DNA from: Paraphoma chrysanthemicola
Taxonomy: Eukaryota; Ascomycota; Dothideomycetes; Pleosporales; Phaeosphaeriaceae
Assembly (NCBI GenBank): GCA_020744225.1
Contig: JAGMWG010000026.1
Location: forward strand, 62,001-126,000
Reading direction: 5' to 3'
DNA length: 64,000 bases
Below, piece by piece: positions 11,010 to 22,239 of this stretch; the stretch's first letter is position 1, and each line of letters begins with the position of its first letter. The notes beneath the pieces were generated by a model, which was not told where the DNA came from, made no database searches, and worked only from the letters and a program-made list of their open reading frames with translations. Position numbers and translations under genes: made by a program.

Positions 11010-11419
11010 TCTTCGTCCTCGAGTACAATACCGCCCACCTCGTCCCTGGCACGACGTGCCTCAAGCCTGTAATCTTCGAGCCAGCAGTATCGACGCTGGC
11101 GCGCTCCAACATGCCGCAAATGCGCATACTGACGCTCCGCCTCAAGCGGGGCTGCCCGGTATGGCGTCGAAGCCAACGCCGATGAGCCGCCTTCGTACAT
11201 GGCGGTCCACAGCAAACGTCACGGTAAGAAGCACGGCATCCAAGAGACGTGCCGACATTGACTTGTGACGTATAGCCTCGACCAGCACGCCGTCGTCGAC
11301 CCTCGCCCCGCCCGCAAGCGCCCCGGCGCACCGTCGTCCACCGCCGCCCCACACTCTCCGCAGCGAACAAGACAAGGCCGCGCTGGGCTCCGGACTGCTA
11401 TACGGCTCCGCCCCTGTGG

Positions 11420-11944
11420 ATGCGGCGGTCAAGGTCCCTGCCGGGTCTGATCCAGAGCACCGTGTCCAAAGCCCTGTACGCCGCGCTCGAAGATGCCCTG
11501 CCATATTACCTCTCCGTCCCCATATCGCCATCGTCGTCGCAGTCGATCTCGAGGCAGAGCACCAGGGCGCATACACCAAAATCCCGCGCCGTCATCGACA
11601 CCATCCTGACCAGGCGCGTGCTGCCCGGTCTCGAGAAACCCTGCAATGGATGCACGGCCGCACACTGGAGCACGCCGAAGAGCAGCGCGACGAGGGCGAC
11701 ACGGCGGCTCCTCGAAGAGCTCGGCAACCTGCGCTACGAGCTTCAACCGGTGCGGACTGACTGTGAGGTCGAGCTGAATGACATCCGCCATGAGACGCTG
11801 GACTGCCACAGAGGTCTGCAGTCGGCAACATCACTCGCCGAAGTCGGCCAGGTTCAGGATGGTTACTGTCGGCACACAGTCAAGTGCTGGCCAGTAGTGT
11901 ACAAAGGGGACTACAACGAATCAGTGGCGCATGAGTGGGAGTAG
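11420..11944 (+). CDS. hypothetical protein, about 174 codons
   Basis: This plus-strand frame has strong C/G third positions and a mixed, protein-like composition. It starts with a short basic segment, continues with SKALYAALEDALPYYLSVPI and a Ser/Thr-rich linker, and then has a helical part with LLEELGNLRYELQPV. Cys residues are scattered (NGCTA, DCEVE, DCHRG, KCWPV). It ends at a TAG at 11942-11944. The ATG at 11420 is the first in frame, but coding bias extends upstream in another frame, so a 5' exon joined by an intron is likely. No known domain is recognised. It stands at the edge of the GC-rich island that begins near 4.4 kb. Confidence 0.4.
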   Translation: MRRSRSLPGLIQSTVSKALYAALEDALPYYLSVPISPSSSQSISRQSTRAHTPKSRAVIDTILTRRVLPGLEKPCNGCTAAHWSTPKSSATRATRRLLEELGNLRYELQPVRTDCEVELNDIRHETLDCHRGLQSATSLAEVGQVQDGYCRHTVKCWPVVYKGDYNESVAHEWE

Positions 11945-13272
11945 CCATACCAGCGAGAGAGCGAATGCGTCGCGTTGACGAAATCTGTGGCTTTGGAAGA
12001 CGACTAATTGCTGTATGCGTCTGGAGGTGACACCTGCTTTCATAAATCTAAAAAAAATCATGATAGATAGAGTCCTGCCAATCGCGTCTAGAGAAAGCGG
12101 GTGCAGTCCCACTGCGATACCCGAAGCAGTATCGAAGCCATTCCAATACGAAGCAAAACAAGACACGATTCCTATTACTACTGTATATGGCGCTTCTTGT
12201 TTACTACCACCCTGTGCTCGCAATCAGACGGGTTCCGTTCTATTCCATATAGGATTACACCTGCGTTCGTTCACAGCCCGTCAAATGGGCCGCAAAGAGT
12301 ATTTGAACCTCCCGCGTCGCACTTCAACACCGCTTGTCCATCGCGCAATGTTGCACCACCAGTTTGACGGAAACCTTCCGCTTCGCCTCGAACTCGGTTC
12401 ATCTTTGCTTCAAAATCGTTTCGTGAGGATCCCAGACGAAAGACCTGATCGCAACTCAATCCCATGCACGTTGAGACAGCCAACGCGAAAGGTGCAGATT
12501 GTTTTGGAGGCTGTGTCGTCCGTGGAGGTGCGCGAACCCATCCCCCGCGTACATCGCGCAGAACTACAACGATAGAGCGCGTCGCATCATCCTCGCAGCT
12601 GCAGTGAAGTTTTTTTTCGAAGCGTTGCGGGTGAAGCACTCCCGCCAACTCCGTCACCATACCGGGTCATGTCGCAGGGGTACCAGCCCGTGCTTAAACA
12701 AGGGATCTCGCCCTATGACCTGCCAGCAGTAGATACACAGTTTTGTGCAGTCGAATCTACTCAAAGCCGTTGCTCTAGGGGTTTGGGCACATCAATTTCC
12801 TACTCTGCACCCTACTGAGATAAAGCCGCCGTACTCAGATCGGGGTTTTTCCATCATCACGCGCATATGTGTTTGTTTTGGCGCATATTTCTCTTGCAGC
12901 ATAGTGGACCTTGTTTCTAGGAGTCGAGCAAGTGGGCAACGTGTTAAAAATGATGGCAGTACTCTGCAAGAGTTTGAGAACACGACAGGGTGGAACAGCA
13001 CTGATGAGAAGTCGGGTTAAGAATAAGTCAGTGGCATTTTTCTTGGGGTGATGTTGTGTCTATCTAGATTGAAGTGGAGAGTTGTCGAACGCCGTAAAAG
13101 TATTTCCCGATACCCGTCTCATATTCTTCTCACACGCCGACGGAATGCCGGAGTAGTGTAAGTAGTTCCTCCTTCGGCGATGACTTTGCATGAGCATGGC
13201 AGTCCTGCGCCTGCTATGCCAACATTGCAACATATTTGTACCACGGCCAGCAAGTTCCTACAGCCGCATGCA
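11945..13272. other. no supported gene
   Basis: Open frames up to 186 codons exist on both strands (for example 12015-12575 plus and 12271-12660 minus), but they overlap each other, have no motifs, and neither shows consistent bias. I see no splice-consistent model. Confidence 0.4.
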
Positions 13273-14328
13273 CTAGAACTTGCCCATGGGTGGACGTACG
13301 GTTAGTCGCTGCATAGGCTCATGCTGTAGACGTGGACTGGATACAGCAGCCAGGTAGTCGTAGCTGCGGCCACACCCAACATCCCTACACTTGTATGTCT
13401 GCTCAATGCCCGGCATATATGAAAGCAAGCACGAGGTGCAGATTGGATGTCCTGCGCACATGTCAGTTAGTCTTGTTCATGGAAGGATGTGCCCAAGGTC
13501 CACAAACCACAGGCGAGATCGAGGACCTCCTCGGAAAGAAGTCTGTTTTCATGCCAAAAGCAATGCAGGAAAAAGACGCGGTGAAGGTCCTGCGACCCGA
13601 ATTCTGGGTGAACAACACAGACTTGCTGCTGAGCACCCACCCCACAGCAGTCTTTGCAACGAGCCTGTATCAGAAGTAAAACATTAGTAGAAGTCAGCCA
13701 ACGAGGGAGAGTAGGGTGGCCTGCTTACCGCCCCGCATCCATTCAACACCCAGCTGTCAGAGCCCGAGCGGGAGGCCCCGCAACCATTGCACACTTTTGC
13801 TATTATTGGAAGGTTTGTGTGCTGGATGACCTCGAGCTGGGCTTGACAGCGCGCATCCATCTCCATGTTTTCCTGGCGCAATTGCTGAATTTCTTCTTCT
13901 TGAGCACGAAGAAGGTCGACTTCCATGGTCAGTGTCTCCAGCTCTTGTGTGCGAGAAGACATCGGGACGGCGGAGGGAGGCGCTTGCGGAGCAGTGCTTG
14001 AAGAAGTATCGCAGCCGCCGTCAGAAAAATTGAGACACTGTTCAGTATGTTAGAGAGTGCTTAACGGAACTTGGGGCTGTGGAAGACTTTCGTAACGCGG
14101 TGGATTTGGGTGGCGACAGCCTGGGCCTGGTGCCTCGGGAGATTCCTGAGTGGGGTGGCCGTAGTTGGGGTCGCGGTTGCTGTTGCTATAGACGTTGGGG
14201 GGGTTATGGCGGGAATTGCAGGGGCTGTAGGGCGTGCAGCGATTGGAGTGACCGCTAGAGCGGTGGGGGTGTGTTTCTGGTGGCATGCTGTACTCGTAAT
14301 GATCGTAGAGAGTTGAGAAAGCAGACAA
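13273..14328 (-). CDS. coiled-coil and RING-type zinc-finger protein (spliced)
   Basis: The gene is on the minus strand with a coherent spliced model. The exon 13729-14037 has a Ser/Pro-rich start, a heptad-like coiled coil containing LRAQEEEIQQLRQENMEMD, and a CNGCG pair. The exon 13508-13664 begins ARCKDCCGV. The exon 13273-13451 ends with TAG. The two introns, 13665-13728 (GTAAGC...CAG) and 13452-13507 (GTTTGT...CTAACTGAC...GCAG), both keep frame. Across the last splice the protein reads CGHPICTSC and then YKCRDVGCG. This gives a C-x2-C, C-x-H-x2-C-x2-C, C-x4-C order that suits a RING-type Zn2+ cross-brace, as in ubiquitin or SUMO E3 ligases. A further 5' exon (14071-14328, MSAFSTLYDHYEY..., Pro/Asn/His-rich) would join only through a 33-base intron. 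The true start is therefore unsure, and ATG 13962 inside the coiled-coil exon is the alternative. The coiled coil would allow dimerisation. Confidence 0.6.
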
Positions 14329-15088
14329 ACCGCGATGGAGTGATTGAGGAAAGATTGAAGTGGAGGCAGGAAAAGGTCTTTGGAGCGAGCGCTACAAGGA
14401 TGTAGCGAACAAACGGGCGTGCTGCGGACCTTGGCCTGCATAAGGCACGCCGCGACCGGGCTCACGAAGATCGATAGCAGGTACTACATCAAGCAACACA
14501 AAAATCATTGACAGGGTTGATGGCGATAAGGAAGAGTCGTCTTTGGCCATGGCGGTGAGGTGGCCAACCGGTCCAGCCTCCCCCTTCGTCAAGTCTCCCA
14601 GCTAGATGGGTGGTCGGCGGATAGCTGCAGGCCAAAATTTCAGCGAGATTGATCGGTGTGATATCCATGTGATCGCAGATTCATATGGTTTCAGGGCCTT
14701 TGAGAAGTCCGTAGACTCTGGTGTGGTTCGGGCCCAGACGCCTTGATGCGATGGGCTGGTGTCGTCATCGCAGAACGTTGTGTACCGGGGCTGCCAAGCC
14801 ATGCGGCGCATCAACCTGGCCCTACAAACAGCGCGAATGTCGTTCTACCATGGCGGACAGCTTGAATTGCGAGTACAGTGAGAGAGCGGAAGCGAGCATC
14901 TGCAGTGTGAATGGAGAATACACTAGATGAGGAGCCTAAAATATCCATTGGGCAGCGAGCATATTCCAGCTCATTCTCTCTCAAACAGCTCGCCAGCGCC
15001 GTGGGCGCCATGCGGATGCGATGGTGGTCCCTCTCAAGCCGTCATCACAAGCTGTGATCATTCCAGACGACGCAAATATGGTCCATGA
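14329..15088. other. no supported gene
   Basis: Short open frames only. The sequence is probably the upstream region of the RING-type gene and the 3' side of the next minus-strand gene. Confidence 0.45.
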
Positions 15089-15808
15089 CTATGCATCACC
15101 GCTTTCTGATCCCGGCGCTGAAGTAACAATGAAAGTGTAACGCACCAGGGCTGCGCCGGCGACGTGCAGATTGCGGGCCGCGGCATTGTGGGAAGGGATT
15201 CGCAGAATGCCATGATAGTCGCTCATGGTAAGCTGAGTGACTGCTTCTGCCGTCTCGACCATGGCTTCTGTGCTTTGAGGGCGCAGGACAAACCTTTGAT
15301 GCTGTTTCGTAAGCTCGTGCAAGCGGCTGTAGCGTCGTGACAGGTTCGCCAAGCCATCGAGGCTGAACTCCATGTTGACAGGCCGTGCAGGCGAACAGAA
15401 GCGGGCGTGGGGTGTGCCTAGCGACGACGGTGCCGAGGGCTGGAGAAAGCTTTGCGACAGCGCAACAATGGCGTCGCTGAAGGGGCTCATGTATTTCGAC
15501 GAGCCGCAGAGAACTGTTTCAGACTCTGACGGATCCATCACTGCGCCGCAGAAATGCCCGCTTGGGATATGGCCGTGGTGCAACGCCGTGTCGCAAACAC
15601 GCGACGAGCGCATGTATACTTTTGCCAATACCGCGTTCATGCGAGCAAGAGTGTATAGGACATGACCCACCCCTAAGACTTTTGGCCATGCGACCTGGCT
15701 CATGAGTCGCTGTAGTGGTGAGATTGCTGTGGCTGTGGTTATAGCCAATCGGAGGGCGTGGAGGACAGAGGTAGGTAGAATGGCACGTGCGTCTGGGCCA
15801 ACTTGCAA
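15089..15808 (-). CDS. hypothetical protein, about 239 codons (5' end unsure)
   Basis: A long minus-strand frame with no antisense competitor of similar length ends at a TGA near 15089. The first ATG is 35 codons into the frame (about 15703). The frame extends upstream to a TAG that could be part of an acceptor (GGACTAG at about 15825), so a 5' exon is likely. The composition is Ala/Ser/Leu-rich with scattered His and Cys, including NMEFSLDGLANLSRRY and LHELTKQHQRFVLRPQS. No membrane segment long enough to call is present and no catalytic motif is seen. The family is not recognised. Length and composition support a real host gene. Confidence 0.5.
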   Translation of the reverse strand: MQVGPDARAILPTSVLHALRLAITTATAISPLQRLMSQVAWPKVLGVGHVLYTLARMNAVLAKVYMRSSRVCDTALHHGHIPSGHFCGAVMDPSESETVLCGSSKYMSPFSDAIVALSQSFLQPSAPSSLGTPHARFCSPARPVNMEFSLDGLANLSRRYSRLHELTKQHQRFVLRPQSTEAMVETAEAVTQLTMSDYHGILRIPSHNAAARNLHVAGAALVRYTFIVTSAPGSESGDA

Positions 15809-16216
15809 AACCCCATCTAGTCCACTCTATCTCATATCAGAGGATGCGATGGCAACACTTCGCTTATAAGACTTTTGCACATCCTCGCCACGCAATATGT
15901 CGGAAATCGAACGACGCCATGTCTTATTCGTGTGGAAGATTGCGCTGTACGCCGCCTGCAGTGCAGAGGAAGAAAGAGAGTGGGATATAGAGACAAAAAA
16001 TTCGTAAGGAGAGCATAATATAGGGACACATATCGTGCTGATGAGGAGTATCATGAATAGAAAACATTCGTTGCATTCGTCGAAAGAGTTATCATGTCAC
16101 ACGATTGCACATCTCACCAACTTCCACCCAACCTTGGAACGCGAGACGCATCCAAGTCTACCAGAGGTAACCCAATGTGTCCTCATCGCTATTGATTCGA
16201 GCGAAAGATGCTTCGC
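15809..16216. other. intergenic
   Basis: Only short overlapping frames. This is probably the 3' flank of the next minus-strand gene and the upstream flank of the preceding one. Confidence 0.45.
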
Positions 16217-16918
16217 CTACTCCAGGTCACGCTCATACTCTGCAACGAGGCCCGTCTCGGGTTCTCCCGGCTCTTCGTCTGCGACGTCTTTGCCACTGCC
16301 GCGACCCAAGAATTCTGACCTGCTCGACAAATGCTGGAGCGTACGCTCAATGCGCTCCAGCTTGTCGGCAAAAACCGTGTCTTGGTAACGTCCTAAGCAA
16401 AGAATCGGAGAGTCAGCAGGGTTATCACATTAACACCAAAGGACGACGTACTTTGCGCATTGGAGGCTTGCAGGGCCAAAGCCAACAGCGCCACCCGATC
16501 TGCCAACGGCTGGCCGAAGAATTCTGCCATGGCCGCAACCTGGGGAGAATGGACCACAGAGGACTGCGGGAGCATGTTCTCCTCGTCGGTTGCCTGTCCT
16601 TCGTCCGCGTCCTCGAATCTCTGGTGGTCTTCATCGTTGTCGAAGTCTTGGGCCGCAAGCGGACAGTCATCAGCGTCAATCAAGTAACGCTTCTGGACAA
16701 AGTCCTCCTGGACAAAGGAAGAAGTGAGTTAGCAAACTTATCCAGAAAATGAGAATTGGCAGAAAGATCTGGCGTATTGCGGTTATACGTACGGAAACCT
16801 CTTTGTGTTCCCTACAGCGGTTAAGGAGGCCATCGACTTCATGGGGGCGTGGAAAGACAGCCACCCGGTGGCACCGGTCGAGCATCTCCCCAAGAATCGG
16901 TATAGTCGGAGTTCGCAT
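16217..16918 (-). CDS. hypothetical acidic protein, 3 exons, about 185 aa
   Basis: A fully frame-consistent minus-strand model has exon 1 at 16793-16918 (ATG at 16918), exon 2 at 16452-16707 and exon 3 at 16217-16392, ending in TAG. Intron 1, 16708-16792, starts GTACGT, has GCTAAC and ends CCAG. Intron 2, 16393-16451, starts GTACGT, has CTGAC and ends TTAG. The protein starts MRTPTIPILGEMLDRCHRV. It has a strongly acidic middle (DADDCPLAAQDFDNDEDHQ) and a predicted amphipathic region (ADRVALLALALQASNAQ). It ends with a helix (DKLERIERTLQHLSSRSE) and an acidic tail. An in-frame extension upstream, with an ATG and a GTAAGT donor near 16990, is possible, but the phases did not fit simply. No domain is recognised. 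An acidic region plus helix suits a nuclear or adaptor role, which is inference only. Confidence 0.65.
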
Positions 16919-18754
16919 TGCACTTCCGATGGACCTTCAGGCATCAATGGTCTGGATCTGGAGTTCTGAAAGAGGTGGGAAACTTACCTTGTCCATTGTT
17001 GCGGCGGTCAAAGCTTTGTGAGATTGCGAGGCGATACCAAGAAGACGGTGACTACAGGTGATGAGGTGGCATAAAGATTGTCGGATAAAAGTCGGAGACG
17101 ATCGAAGCTTGAGACTAACGAACGTCAAGGCGATGGGACAACTGCTTATGCATTATATACATGGCCGTCTGTAGAGACCAGAAGCTGACGAGCACGGCCA
17201 AGACTACTCACCGCTAAACAGATTTGATCTTTCATGCTGGTCAAGCGTGGCCAATTGCAAAGGGCGAATGCAGACCAAAGTTGCTGACTTTCCCATCACC
17301 AATCCGGTGGGCACGCATAACATGCTGCGCCATTGGCTCCATGTCTGAAGTTACACAGGTCTAAATTAGCGCCCCGTGGCGAGGCGCTGCACCCGTCGCC
17401 TCGTCGTAGCAAATTGGCATTGGCCACGCCATCTCACCAAACATGCGATCTACCACAACTCGAAATGCGGAACAAGGCTGGCGTATGCATCACTTCGAAT
17501 TTCCACGGTCCAGCTCACTGATACGCGCCTCTTCCTACCCCGGCGATCGCGCGTTGGGGCCAGTCAACGTCAGAGCATGGGCCTGACGGGAAGCCACTTC
17601 CAGCGTTTCATATCGTTTGAAGGACTCACTACCGACATACTCCACAACAGTCGCTATCCGTCAATATTAGCACAACAGCAGCTGGCAGGGATTAATTTTG
17701 TCCGGCTACCCGCTTACAACACACGCCTTCAGCACCATTTCAGTACGGACATCAGAATGCAGCTTCCGGAGAGGACTCCTTCATCCAACATCAGCCGAAG
17801 CGAGGATGCTACCAAGGCAGCCTGCATGTGCTGCTGCGGGGTGTGGGCAAATGCCGTGTGAGCTATCAGAATCCGCCATCATTGACTCTGATGAAGCGCG
17901 TTTGTTCCATTCTACTGCAAGCACTCATATCACGGCTCAGAAGAATGAGCCCTGGAATGACACTGGTTTGTTGGAAGACCTTCACTTGGTACGTGCCGCG
18001 CCACCAGAAACATGATCTCGCTCGGGCTGTGTCTCGCGAGTCTCATTACCTGGTTTCCAAGCGTATGGCGGTCAACATTCCCCGCGTCTTGGGTCTATTC
18101 ACCGCCATTTCTTCACGATCGGCTCTATAGAAGTGACCTGGCTGATGGTCTTCTGCAGGTTCACGGCAGTCTTTCAGGAACCGCGGACGGGTTCACACAC
18201 ATCATCTTACGATCCTCATTACAAACGAGAGACGGCCGAAAGCCGCCGTGGTTGAATTGACCCATTGGCAACGGACCAGTGCAGCTCAACTTCTGTATCT
18301 TGCCGAGGCTGTGCTGGCTCGTCCAGCTGGCGTGGCGAAAAGTGTTTGATCCGTTTTGGCGCAATGACTGGGCGGTGATCCAAATCTGCCCTGACGCGTC
18401 CTTGATTCCGTCGTCTTGGTCCTGTAAGTCTTTCGGGATTTTCGGAGGCCTTCCGTATAGGTGTCACGAGGGCCTTGATGACGATAGGCACCCATCTTCA
18501 GCCCAAACGGGCAAGCATTCGCGATTCTCATAATTTTCCCGTTTACATAGGCTTACTACAGTATCCAAGTGCACTTCACACACCAGTGCCTATTTGTCAG
18601 ATAATTCGTGCTGTCTCCACCCTTCCGCTGCATCTCGGGTCGTTCCTTTGGAGTCGCCAACGCCTTTCCGCTGCCGTTAAGCACCACACTCTGAGAACTT
18701 CAATTCATTCATTCGCCTCCCGATACCTCACTTCTACATCAATTGCGTTCAGCC
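16919..18754. other. no supported gene
   Basis: Overlapping short frames on both strands (up to 161 codons at 17376-17861) without motifs or splice-consistent structure. The last 100 bases before 18755 are pyrimidine-rich and could be the promoter and 5' leader of the next gene. Confidence 0.4.
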
Positions 18755-19756
18755 ATGTCACCACCAAACGGCCTCACACCAAGCCCTACGGTCCAGGAGT
18801 CTGGCAGTGATACCGGCTCTCCCAGCGGTGGAGAGCCTGACCACGTGCGTCCTCCCATTGTGCATCAGAGGCCTCCCAAGCTGACAATTGACCTGTAGAA
18901 TGACGCCAGCCTAGCACCTACGACGAGTGTTTCCGAGGTTCACCAGGCCTACTTGGATAGCTGCTATATGCATATGCAGAGAAATCCTTGGTTGTACCCC
19001 GCACCACTCGAGCCTCAGATCAACTTCGAGGACCTTGAAGAGGTCGACCTAAACCTCGATCTCGGGGAAGACCTGGACGACTACAATCCTGTCGTTGCAG
19101 CGGGCAGAGAGCAACAGGGCGAGTTGAACCCAAATTCGGCATCCGGGTCGCTAGGTGACACTAGTAAAGACGAGTCTACGAGCGAAGATGTGGAGACGCG
19201 CCCTGCCACCAGTGCGGGCTCGGAACGTTCTGGCATCGCCGCCCCACACACGATCGTGGAACCCGACAGCATCTATCCCAACTCTAGAAAGCACAAGCTT
19301 GAGTCCAGTGAGGATGAGAGCGAGGACGGTGCTGACACCATCGAAGAGGCACATCACCAAGACGGGCATGCGAGGACTTCGCATACTGAGGATGGGGATG
19401 CGCGTGCGCCGCCGCTGGTTGAGCAGCCCGAGCAGCCTCCGGCCTCTCTCGCTCCGGAGCAAGACGCACCTTCGGATGTCTCAAGTGAGGCAACGACCGT
19501 CATCCAGGACACCGAGGAAGAGGGAGAGAGAGAGGAGGCACCGGCCACCACCACGGGTACTATGCAAAGTCAGAGCCTACAGCCAGTTGGGGGTACGTGT
19601 GGCCCTGAGCCAGGATGCTCCGCGTGCAGTGGCAACCATACGGCCGTCGCGCTGTACAACCGATGTGGCTGCAGGCTCGCTCGTCAAACCCCTAGCGTCA
19701 CTCAGTCGGAGAGGAGCCCAGCAACCAAGCGTCGAAAGCGCAACCCTGAGCAGTAG
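18755..19756 (+). CDS. hypothetical acidic, disordered protein, 2 exons, 315 aa
   Basis: The model has exon 1 at 18755-18844 (30 codons, MSPPNGLTPSPTVQESGSD...), an intron at 18845-18898 (GTGCGT donor, CTGAC branch, CTGTAG acceptor) and exon 2 at 18899-19756 ending in TAG. Phase is 0 at both sides. After a helical start (SVSEVHQAYLDSCYMHMQ) the protein is dominated by Asp, Glu, Ser, Thr and Pro (EDLEEVDLNLDLGEDLDDY, then long acidic runs). The C-terminal part has a Cys cluster (CGPEPGCSACSGNH, then RCGCRL) and ends in a basic KRRKR stretch that looks like a nuclear localisation signal. This layout, acidic activation-like body plus Cys cluster plus basic tail, suggests a nuclear regulatory or chromatin-associated protein, but the Cys spacing fits no zinc-finger class I know. 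The start is the first ATG of the spliced frame after a pyrimidine-rich leader. Confidence 0.7.
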
Positions 19757-20147
19757 TATGTGCTTTGCTTTGGAGATATATAGCACCGATTCATGCAGTC
19801 ACGAAGGAGTGGGTCGACCACTTTTGAGTTGAAATCTCGCTTAGATACCAACGTAATCCATATGTATTAAAGCATTAGGTAGTGACGATGAGTTTTCTGT
19901 CTCGCCAATTCCAACCTTCCCCTTCCCGGCCACGCGGTCTTGATATTGACTGCAGATACGCTTTTGAGCTGTGGTACTTGTACCGACAAACACCCCTGGT
20001 CTGAAGCAAGCACTCCACTCGCACGCGACCAATATTGCGAATGCCGCCATGCAGGTACTGAGGGGACCTCAAATGTACTTGAAATAACCCGGATGGCTTT
20101 ATTTCTCCATGCTTTGTTTTACCTCAGGTACCTTTCAGTCGCATCAC
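19757..20147. other. intergenic
   Basis: Presumed 3' region of the preceding gene. No open frame of note before the inverted-repeat element begins. Confidence 0.5.
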
Positions 20148-20149
20148 TA

Positions 20150-20231
20150 ACGTGTTTTATAAGCGAGCGGCGCGTACAAGCGAGCGGCGCACCCCAAAAC
20201 ACACCAAAAAACGCAGAAACAACGCTTTAAG
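20150..20231 (+). repeat. left terminal inverted repeat
   Basis: Perfect 82-base match, in inverted orientation, to the right end of the element. It holds two direct copies of GCGAGCGGCGC, which could be transposase-binding sites. Confidence 0.85.
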
Positions 20232-20488
20232 CTCTCAACAACAACAGGATAATAGGTTATATAAATTTAACTATAGTATTATACACATATTTGCAGCCTA
20301 CTAAGCAAGTATAAAAGATAAAGACTTTGTCAATTTCGAGCTACAAAACTTCGGCTCTGGTTTAGCCCCCAGATTGCTGTACCATAACAGCAGCGACATA
20401 ATATTGCTTAAGATTTAAAATACACTATCTATGATAGTATAAAATAATACAGTCGAATGTACAAGTAATATTATCTTGTTGTTAAGAT

Positions 20489-20570
20489 CTTAAAGCGTTG
20501 TTTCTGCGTTTTTTGGTGTGTTTTGGGGTGCGCCGCTCGCTTGTACGCGCCGCTCGCTTATAAAACACGT
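20489..20570 (-). repeat. right terminal inverted repeat
   Basis: Inverted copy of the left terminal repeat. It ends ...TTATAAAACACGT directly before the TA target duplication. Confidence 0.85.
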
Positions 20571-20572
20571 TA

Positions 20573-22239
20573 CTGAACACGAACAATGCGGTATATTTTA
20601 TGCGAGAACAAGGTGGTACAATGATTTCATCAAATGAACAGTGTAATATGGTAGGCGGAAGAAGGGTGGACAGATACAGGTTGAGTTGGATGAAACTTTC
20701 CAGAGGACTGCTTGTCTTATGTGTAAGGAAGCGTGTTTGCTACACGCATGCCCACTTGAAAGAGAACTAAGACAAGCCGAGACAAGCCAATATGACTCCG
20801 ATAGAGCTCCACGAGTCGTCGCCTGGACAAGTTCGGAGGCAGAGGGAGAAAGGGGAAGCATACTTGCGTTCAAGTGAATTTAACACCCCAGGGCTATCAT
20901 AATGGTGGAGCGTGAGCTCGTCCTTTTGGCTCATTTCGCGAGTTTAGTTCGCGGTCAGCCCGTCTCATGTTCATTACCTTCGCTGCAATCAAATCAGAAA
21001 CGACGCAACAGTATCCTTGTCAGATGATAAAAGCTGAGAAAAAAGACGGACTTCTGACAGCATCCCAATCCGGTACTACATAGATGGACGAACGTGCCCG
21101 CTTCTGTTGAGGAGACCTGCGCACAGAGCGTCAGCACTCCACATCACGAAGGAAGACTCGTAACGCCTACAGCCTTGCAAAGTCACTGATCGTTGGCTGA
21201 ATGGATGAAATGGCCACGTGCGGCTGTTTGGTGGCGCCTGGTCCGTCTGATGATGGTCGCGAACCCCACCATACACCACCGCCTATTCTTCTCCAGGATG
21301 TCAATGCCGAAAATGGAAATGGTCATCTTGGGTTGCTGGTGTGACTACCCATATTGCGCTTGCATCAGTGTGCAGTGGAGAGCTCCCTTGACGCCACATG
21401 ATGCGGTGGTGTTGAGGTGGTTGAGCTGTTAACCACGAGTTGTGCGTGGCACCCCGCCAAACCAGCCCCAAACGGCGCCGAAGCCACCAACGAAGTGCCG
21501 CACTTTTTGCCCAGCATAGGTGGGCATAGACATGTCCACTTTCTGCTCACATAGCATTGTGGTCAAAATTGCAGTTGCTCACACCGCCGTATTGCTCTTT
21601 CTCCGTTGAGCGTCCGAAGAGGAATTGATGAACAGAAATACCTATGACTCGTAGGATGGATGTGCCCATGATGGGGCGCTGGCCCACGTGCGCGGCATTG
21701 TCAGCACTCCAAGAAGGGCCGAACCGCAAACGCGGGTCGTGCCATGGCGCTGTCACCGAGTCAAGACCGGGACAGGGTACTTTCGACCAAGGAAGTTTGA
21801 AGCGCAGCAAAAACTTGACGATACCAATACATGATCAATCCCAAGATGTTCAAACAGCCCAGAATCCTTTCTCGACAGGAACAACAAATGATGATAGCAT
21901 CTTCCAACATGCCAGCCGACCGCAATATCAATCAGCGGAGTGGATACTCATGGGCCCATAACAGCATCGCGAACGCATCGCACGGCAGTTGTATTCAGAC
22001 AGTGCGCATGGCAAGACGGCACAAATACCCACGTCAGGGAATTGATGCCCATTCAGGTCTGGTTGCGCGCTCGGCAGCACTCAGTCATGGGAGTCGTACG
22101 GACGGTATGAAGCCGGGGTGACCTTCGCGGACTTGTCGGCCGGGCCAAAGCTCCATCCGAAGAAGTCAAACCGCCGAACTCCAGTGCGGAGATTTCGGTG
22201 GTCCAGGGACTGATCTGGATGGGCTGGAAGTGTGACGTC
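20573..22239. other. no supported gene
   Basis: Frames up to 105 codons on both strands, overlapping and without motifs. Nothing is convincing. Confidence 0.4.

Larger units (their letters stand above)
20150..20570. mobile_element. MITE-like DNA element with 82 bp terminal inverted repeats
   Basis: The element is 421 bp. Its first 82 bases (20150-20231, beginning ACGTGTTTTATAAGCGAGC) are repeated in perfect inverted form at its end (about 20489-20570). It is flanked by TA on both sides (20148-20149 and 20571-20572), the target duplication of Tc1/mariner/pogo-type elements. Each inverted repeat contains two copies of GCGAGCGGCGC. The interior is AT-rich, has no open frame, and keeps partial inverted similarity for about 25 more bases. 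With no transposase it must be non-autonomous. The repeats are identical, which implies recent insertion or protection from RIP, in contrast to the mutated interior. Confidence 0.85.

Noticed and set aside
13332..13679. 115-codon plus-strand frame ending near the RING-type gene
   Set aside because: It looks protein-like in its second half, but it is antisense to the spliced minus-strand exons, whose splice sites and zinc-binding pattern are mutually consistent.
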